A stretch of DNA of 27,049 nt from Emmonsiellopsis sp. PD_33 (Eukaryota; Ascomycota; Eurotiomycetes; Onygenales; Ajellomycetaceae): contig JANTQF010000426.1 in NCBI GenBank assembly GCA_032988165.1, forward strand, positions 1 through 27,049, given 5' to 3'. Under the pieces are notes generated by a model. The model had not been told where the DNA came from. It saw only the letters and a program-made list of their open reading frames with translations, and searched no databases. Shown in pieces: positions 21,349 to 27,049 of the stretch (position 1 is its first letter; every line of letters starts with the position of its first letter). A program made the position numbers and the translations under genes.

Positions 21349-22196
21349 TCATGTGTATAAGGCCTTGCAATACTCCCAGTATTCTGGGTACCAGCCGGCA
21401 TGAGCCCAATCAACTACAGCCAGGACACAGGGGGGACCAGCGGGTGAAATTATAATATTACCCTGATGCAAGTCTCCATGAGTCAACTTGATGGCCCCAT
21501 CATCTGGTAGGTAGTCTCGATAAGGATCCCGATATCTCTTTGAATCAGGAAGCCAGCTTTGAGGCAGAGAAGAAAACCAGTCATTGAATGCTTTCACATT
21601 TTCAAAAGGTCCTGATTGAGGGATGGTTGCGAAGACATAGTCATGCAAACGTACACGGTTAATGGATCCTGCACCTCAGTAAGCAACTCCACTGATAGAC
21701 ATTGTGGAATACGTGCATAACTACCGATAAAAGAGTCGCTGGGATCTGGCTCAATTTGCCGAAGGGAAGAGATAATCTCCTGTAGCTGGCTGCAAATAAA
21801 GTTCCTATCCAGATCATTGAGCGAATCCCATCGATCATGCAGTGTGTCTCCCCGAACAAGCTCCATATAAATGAACACAGAGTTTTGATAAACTCTCCAA
21901 CCATACACCTCTGGGACAGGTATCCTCTCAGCATAAGATGTTCGAATCATGCGGAGAGTTAAGGCTTCTTCAACTGCCACAGACGACCCAAACTTGACGA
22001 GAAGATTGAGATGCTCAAATTTAACAGGTGCGGGCCGTGAATGTTTGTCGAACTGTTTTGAGAGGGAGGCAGCCTCTGCAGCAGTAGGCAAGCTCTTATA
22101 GCCTGCTTTGGTGAAGAAGGAGGAGTCAAGGAAGTCCATCTCCGTTTGCGTTGCATTCGGGGTCGCCGACGGTTGAATTTGTTGTGTAATGGACAT
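21349..22196 (-). CDS. Aminoglycoside phosphotransferase (APH)-fold kinase-like protein, apparently truncated
   Basis: Two exons on the minus strand are inferred: 22196-21725 and 21668-21349, giving 263 aa. The 56-nt intron (GTAGTT...GTGCAG) is needed to read SFIG|SINRVRLHDYVF. Without it the first frame continues into unrelated residues and stops. Visible motifs are an N-lobe with LLVKFGSSVAVEEALTLRMI, the hinge YMELVRGDTL, the catalytic loop HGDLHQGN at 221-228, and the metal-binding Asp244 in VVDWAHAG. The frame ends at TGA soon after WYPEYWEYCKALYT, about 35 codons short of the expected end. The ATG at 22196 is chosen because the upstream frame begins only with TTG; an upstream exon cannot be excluded. 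Fungal genomes carry many such APH-family genes; substrates are mostly unknown, and resistance should not be assumed. Confidence 0.82.
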
Positions 22197-23145
22197 CTTT
22201 GTTACTAGGAATCGTCTCAGGCTGTTGATAATACCAAGAATTACGGGAACGGAGGGAGTTGTGGCCTGTTGAGGAATAGGCAACGTTTATATGTTCAAAG
22301 GAAGCGAGTGGGCTCCTCCAAGACCTGAAGTGCCTGGGTGTTAAGTTATCAGTGACCTTCAATCTGTTCAACAGATGGGTGACGAGGTTCCTGAGCTTGT
22401 TAAAAAGTTGTTGGCGTCGGGTCCGGTGGGACCCAAGCCTGGGAACGCCAAGACACGCTAAACTACGCTTAATTCAACCTTCCATCTTGCTTCAACTTGC
22501 TCAGCCTCAAATTTCACGAAATCACCATCTGTTGGTCGGATTGGATACCTGGTATCTATCTATATGGTAACGTGAAGAAGGATATCACAGCATGTAATAT
22601 TCACTTTTGAGAATTAACATCTCTTGGGAGTGAGAGATATTATTGTTTCCTTTCCCTGACTTCACTTTTTTGACCATTCCTCTCGCCGGTTTACTTACCT
22701 CTTGGTTAACATCAAGAACAACGGATTTGTTCTACTGTTTGGAATGATACCGATAATCTGCCCATTCTGACTAGTAGTCAGTGTATCTGGCTATAGGATA
22801 ATGCCCCCGAGTATGCGGACAGGCATTTCATGCGTGGCTCATTTCTGAAACAACGCAAAGCCCTGGGCCAACTCTGAAGCTTAACCAAGCCAAAAGTATG
22901 TTATGATTCATCCGCCCAGGACCGCCTCGGGTCTTAACCAGACTTAGGTGAATTTAATCCAGGGTGTAAATCTCTCTCCCGCGCCCTCCTTTCCTTTCGA
23001 GTTTACCATCATCCATGAGACTCCTATAGTTCTCTTTTGCGGGTTGACCCGCTGTGTTTTACTCCTCTTCTGCTCTATACCTTTTCTATCGTTCTGCCGT
23101 GGCACCCGTGTTTGTCATATTCGAACTCCCTTTCATCAACGAAAA
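22197..23145. other. Divergent intergenic region between the APH-like and caspase-like genes
   Basis: Holds both promoters. A 72-codon frame at 22352-22570 has no recognisable domain. The frame in phase with the caspase-like gene is open back to 22948 but contains no ATG before 23146, so it is taken as 5' leader; it is rich in CT. Confidence 0.55.
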
Positions 23146-24899
23146 ATGTCGTCATTCAGTTCCCTGTCCCTACCAGATATCCCAAATAATGCTAGGATTC
23201 TTGCAGTCTGTGGGATAACTGATGTAGGGGACGCATCAAGTCCAGTTGAAGATGGCTGGCTTGTGTCAGACTTTTATTTGTTCAACCATCTATTGCGAGG
23301 CATAGGCCGAAAACAAGCTTGGTTCACCAGTGAGGACCCTGTCAAGCTGGTCAACAAATACGGTTTATATATGCATGGGAATCCATGCAAAGAAAGGGTT
23401 ATCGTATTGGACCAGGACAAGCTCAACAGCCCGGATGCACCTCATGATATCAGCATTATTGCAAGAGATCAACTCCTCGATCAGTTCTTGCTTCATCTTG
23501 AAACAGAGTGCACCATTGCTCGTCAAGAGAAGCAACCAGTCATTGTCTTTATTCTTGGACATGGAGAAGAGTCAACAAATAGTGTTGAAATTGGGTGGTC
23601 GATCTTTAACCAAGAAGCTCCTTTGCTTACAATGGATAAATTCAAACGGTGCATTGGCCCCGACGTGGGGGTATGCACAGTGATGACTTCTTGCTACAGT
23701 GGTGGATGGATCATAAATCCGTCGTTTAAAAATGCTACGCCAGCCGCCGGTCCAGGGAAAGAGAGTGAGTTATGGAATGCCTCTGCATCAATCGACCGCC
23801 GGTGTGGCTCGATTTACGCGACGGCAGTGACTCAAGCTTTGGTTCGTGAGGAGCGATTCCCAGACGCATCTGATTTGATTCCCGAACACCAAAAGTCTTA
23901 TCATCAATTTACGAATTCGGTCGCGTCAAAGCTGCTATTCGAGGTGGACAGATTCGGAAGTGTACATGAGATAAGCTTTGCCGCTAAGGACGATGCCTGG
24001 GACATGGAATGGAAGCGCCGTATGGGGACGCCTCTCAGCGATTTTCGAGCTCGATACCTTTCACTCAAGACGACACCAGTGGATGCATTGTTTTTCAACG
24101 CGCTGAACCGAGATCCAAACATGCCACGCCATTCAGATCAACTAAAAGAGCTGGAGAATTGGACTAGCTTTCAGGAGCTACCAAATTTCTTGGAATACCC
24201 GTTTGGTGAAGAATTTGCCCGTTCAGGCCTACGCGGTCGTTTTGGCTCAAGTCGAAGCCTTCAAAGGTCCCTGAGGCCATACGCAAATTCTTACATGGCG
24301 TCTTTTCCTGGACGTGATAGTTTGGCGAACAATGGCCGGCTCCACCGACTTGCAAACCAGTGCATCCAAGGGAAACATCTCAACAGCAACCAGGTCATGG
24401 AACTATACTGTGGTCTTGATTATCGTCTCTCAGTCATCAATGCAGCAACACAACATCTGAAGATGATAAATGTGGAATTTCTCCCATGCCACCAGTGGAA
24501 TCAAGACCAGTGGTATATGAAGCACGAAGGTCGTAAGGACACAGTCAACGTCATTGACAGAATGCTGGACGGCATATTTTGTAAACCCTGCCTCCCCCAA
24601 GGACGTCCATACTCCAAGCCGCGTCGATACATTGCCAGTGCGCTGGCCGTTTCTGGGTTAAGTGATGTTGAAATACGGGACAAGATCGAAGAAATGAAAG
24701 CCTGTAAGTTCATCATCCTTCATTTCATTTCCTGTCCCATGGGGTTGTCATACTTACGTATCATAATATAGTTGTCGGATCGATGATTCTTGCTTACACT
24801 GCAAACGTTAAAACGGACCATATCGTTGCATCCAGAAGAACGCGTCTTCAACAGGTTCTTGGAAGAATTATCATATCTCCAACTTCAGGACTAGCATAA
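23146..24899 (+). CDS. Caspase-fold (clan CD) putative cysteine peptidase, uncharacterised fungal family
   Basis: Two exons are inferred, 23146-24703 and 24772-24899, giving 561 aa. The 68-nt intron (GTAAGT...ATATAG) interrupts the C-terminal helical part, and splicing adds 42 residues ending in SPTSGLA. The start is the first in-frame ATG, MSSFSSLSLPDIPNNARIL. The likely catalytic pair is His139 in VFILGHGEES and Cys183 in VMTSCYSGGW, about 44 residues apart. Both follow short hydrophobic strands as in caspases and metacaspases (HG and xxCxSG). The N-terminal part (DGWLVSDFYLFNHLLRGIG, LYMHGNPCKERVIVL) resembles uncharacterised ascomycete proteins that I recall only loosely. Residues from about 330 to the end are helical, with no recognised domain. 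Metacaspase pro-domains are absent. Peptidase activity and specificity are inference. Confidence 0.8.
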
Positions 24900-25218
24900 T
24901 TATACGTTAGGCATCTACTACGTGTACGCTCTTTTAAAGTTAAGCATATGGAGTAGGCCAAATAAACTTTCATGACCGCATATACAGTAGGTAAGCTTCC
25001 AGCTTTTCTACCCCAGCCTCCGGTCTCAAACTTTCCAATGTCATAGACATTCATTCACACCTCCAGCTTTCCATACAAACTCACTTCCTTCACTGGCCGC
25101 TCTCCCATTTATCTCCCATAAAGATTGTGTCTCCTCTTGTTTTCATATTTTATTTCCCGTACTTGGCTAAACTATTAGTATCTCTGCCATCTTTCTCTCT
25201 CGTTGGTCTACGGTCACA
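24900..25218. other. Short intergenic space between the two protease-like genes
   Basis: A 319-bp region holding the 3' end of the caspase-like gene and a CT-rich leader (25120-25205) before the next ATG. No gene is seen. Confidence 0.6.
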
Positions 25219-26739
25219 ATGTCAACTGATATACCCGTGTCTACAAAACATCTGATCTTGAAAACCCGGCGCCGGAAACGCCCTTCTTTCAGTCCCACCA
25301 AACCACGACAGCAACCCGAGGAACGGTCCCGGTCGGAGGAGCCGCAGCCTACGCAGCCACCACCAGTCCCACCTTCGGTGATGAGTTCATCGGTTGATTT
25401 TGACGACTTTACGCTGGGCGACCCGAGGGAATCTTTTGCAGTCTTTTTTGACTTCAAGAACCAGCTTCTGGATTTTCTAGGTCAGCAGTTTGGAGTTGAC
25501 GATGTTACATATTCTCCTCCATTTCTCTTTCTTCGATCAGCTCAGCCCCCACCTCTTGATGAACGACCATTCTCTATCGCCGGCTGCATTGCCGTTTGGC
25601 TGGGTACTGAAAGCGCACCGCCAGATCCATATCCAGGCCTTACTGGAGGTGATGACGAGCCAAGAAACTTCGCGGAAGTTGATGAACAGCTCGCTAAAGA
25701 GTTGGTTCCGTTTCGGATGCCTGAGGCACGACTTCTATTCAAGGCTATTAAACAGCCATTCCCAGACGCAATAGCGGTGACAATGATCTATAATGTTATT
25801 ATTGTCGAATTCGAAGAAACAGACGTCGAGTCATGGTCGAAAAAGCTCAAGTCCCTCCCCATGGCGTTCAAGAATATCAACTTTACACTTCATTACACCA
25901 ATGGACCACTAGCGAACACCAAGTGCAAGCATCTCAAAAAACCGCAACCTGATTCACTCTCCCACTTCGCCACCGACGATACTGATTATGTGAAAGAGAG
26001 AGGTTACTTTTGTCCTGGGGCTATGCTCATATCAAGGGAGGATAACGCAATCACGTCGGGTATTGCTGTACACAGGGGCGCAGAAACAAGAGTGCTGGCT
26101 GCATTGCACTGTTGGGACCAAGAATTCAAGGGAAATTCTGCCAAGGTTGGGAATCCAGCGAACTTTGTTGTTAAGCAGGGAAAGACCAGAGTCGGTTATC
26201 TCGAGCAAACGATTGACAACACTGACATGGCATTAATGAAGTTGGATGAGGGAGTCAAGTTCAGAAACCGCTTTCTGGACATTGACTGTGTCCCAAAACA
26301 TTTACTTCGTGGTCGCGAAATCGCTCCCGGAGATATGATGGTCATGGATAGCTTTGTAACGGGTCGCCAGCAACTTCAGTGTGCTGGTGTGCGTGCGTAT
26401 AATACAGCGAAGAGACGTCTCTCCACCTTTCTAAAGGGAAAGGCTGAAGATAACCCTCCTCCCAGCGATTACGTGATTCTTTCCCAAGGAGTCTTCGCAA
26501 CTAATGCACCAGAAATTCACACTCACCCAGAGATCCGCGCGGGGATGTGTGGTGCCGTTATTGTTAGGAATTTGACTAGCAATAAGGAGAAGGTCCTAGA
26601 CAAGGGTGAAATCTGCAGCATAATGCATTGTGCGGATTTAAAGCAAAATTCAAAGCTGTTCTGTTTTGCAGATGTTATGGATCCATTCATTGATGCTGGG
26701 TGGGAGTGCTTGGTTGATTTCAAAGATGAGGAAGAATGA
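25219..26739 (+). CDS. Chymotrypsin-fold (PA clan) putative peptidase with Cys at the nucleophile position
   Basis: A single exon from a true ATG, 506 aa. Residues 1-55 are basic and Pro/Ser/Gln-rich. Residues about 65-220 form an unrecognised domain with FAVFFDFKNQLLDFLGQQFG, SIAGCIAVWLG and VIIVEFEETDVESW. From about residue 260 a trypsin-like fold is suggested: His297 in VLAALHCWDQ, Asp336 in NTDMALMKLD and Cys444 in RAGMCGAVIVR. Spacings of 39 and 108 residues fit the His-Asp-Ser order of the PA clan. The GxSGG site reads GMCGA, so the nucleophile would be Cys, as in 3C-type cysteine proteases, or the site may be inactive. No signal peptide is seen, so an intracellular role is likely. It follows the caspase-like gene in the same direction. 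Confidence 0.75.
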   Translation: MSTDIPVSTKHLILKTRRRKRPSFSPTKPRQQPEERSRSEEPQPTQPPPVPPSVMSSSVDFDDFTLGDPRESFAVFFDFKNQLLDFLGQQFGVDDVTYSPPFLFLRSAQPPPLDERPFSIAGCIAVWLGTESAPPDPYPGLTGGDDEPRNFAEVDEQLAKELVPFRMPEARLLFKAIKQPFPDAIAVTMIYNVIIVEFEETDVESWSKKLKSLPMAFKNINFTLHYTNGPLANTKCKHLKKPQPDSLSHFATDDTDYVKERGYFCPGAMLISREDNAITSGIAVHRGAETRVLAALHCWDQEFKGNSAKVGNPANFVVKQGKTRVGYLEQTIDNTDMALMKLDEGVKFRNRFLDIDCVPKHLLRGREIAPGDMMVMDSFVTGRQQLQCAGVRAYNTAKRRLSTFLKGKAEDNPPPSDYVILSQGVFATNAPEIHTHPEIRAGMCGAVIVRNLTSNKEKVLDKGEICSIMHCADLKQNSKLFCFADVMDPFIDAGWECLVDFKDEEE

Positions 26740-27049
26740 TACCCCCTGCTTGCTTCAGGGAGATGCAAGTTGTGATTGTATGATAAGTACATGTAGTGTG
26801 CTCTTTTATAATATATGATTGTCTTTCTAAATGATTTATTTGATATAGCTAGCTAGCTAGCTATTAATTATATTTCCTCCCAGTTTTTATATTCCGAAAA
26901 CATCAACGAAACAAAAATGCCAGGGGCGAGAGTAAAAGAGAGAGCGAGAAGGAGAAACAGGACGACAGTCAATCCAGAAGCCAGCAACACATTCACTGCT
27001 GGCAGGCAGAACCACTATAAGTGAGATTGTCCTGGTTAGATGGACACAA
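26740..27049. other. 3' flank of the protease-like gene to window end
   Basis: AT-rich 3' sequence with a short TAGC tetranucleotide run around 26847-26863, followed by an A/G-rich segment. No gene is seen. Confidence 0.6.

Noticed and set aside
21349..22196. Antibiotic-resistance gene
   Set aside because: The APH fold is shared by many fungal kinases of other or unknown function, and this copy is apparently truncated.
25219..26739. Endogenous viral 3C-like protease
   Set aside because: Only the GMCGA site is reminiscent; there are no neighbouring viral replication or capsid sequences, and the rest of the protein is not viral-like. A cellular PA-clan protein is simpler.

Overview
The window reads as chromosomal DNA of a filamentous ascomycete, most likely a eurotiomycete and plausibly an onygenalean. 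The grounds are short GT-AG introns of about 50-76 nt with CTAAC/CTGAT-type branch points, a GPI-anchored Gel/Gas glucanosyltransferase, an Awh11/Hsp9-type stress protein, an augmin subunit 1-like coiled coil, and gene spacing of about 0.25-1.2 kb. The genus is inference. I see no tRNA, rRNA, CRISPR array or intact transposon.

Region 1 (1-20170) is a run of eight conserved cellular genes. In order they are: a GH72+X8 beta-1,3-glucanosyltransferase (1776-3633, +); a GCNA/Spartan-like SprT metalloprotease (4852-7373, +); the Ran factor Mog1 (8373-9682, -, two exons split by a long intron); an NYN-domain putative RNase (10886-12357, -); a small Hsp9/Hsp12-type stress protein (13206-13654, +, four exons); a HAUS1-like augmin subunit (13892-14770, -); the Golgi tether subunit COG6 (15029-17333, +); and eIF2B epsilon/GCD6 (17655-20170, -, five exons). 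They serve unrelated housekeeping roles (wall, DNA repair, nuclear transport, RNA, stress, spindle, Golgi, translation) and share only divergent promoters or convergent ends.

Region 2 (about 20490-27049) looks accessory. After a short AT-rich stretch and about 1 kb without a recognisable gene come an aminoglycoside-phosphotransferase-fold kinase-like gene (21349-22196, -), whose frame is cut by one TGA and then stays open with family-like codons to 21241; a caspase-fold (clan CD) protein with a visible His/Cys pair (23146-24899, +); and a chymotrypsin-fold (PA clan) protein (25219-26739, +) whose nucleophile position appears to be Cys rather than Ser. Two unrelated protease folds lie in the same orientation 319 bp apart. 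This is the best candidate in the window for an undescribed system, but a functional link is only inference from position.

A compositional pattern cuts across Region 1. Several coding sequences switch abruptly from a very C-rich to a very G-rich plus strand (near 5245, 7045, 8525, 14470, 17060 and 18000), whichever strand the gene is on. The two protease genes do not show it. Exon structures were worked out by eye from splice signals, reading frame and protein-family continuity.
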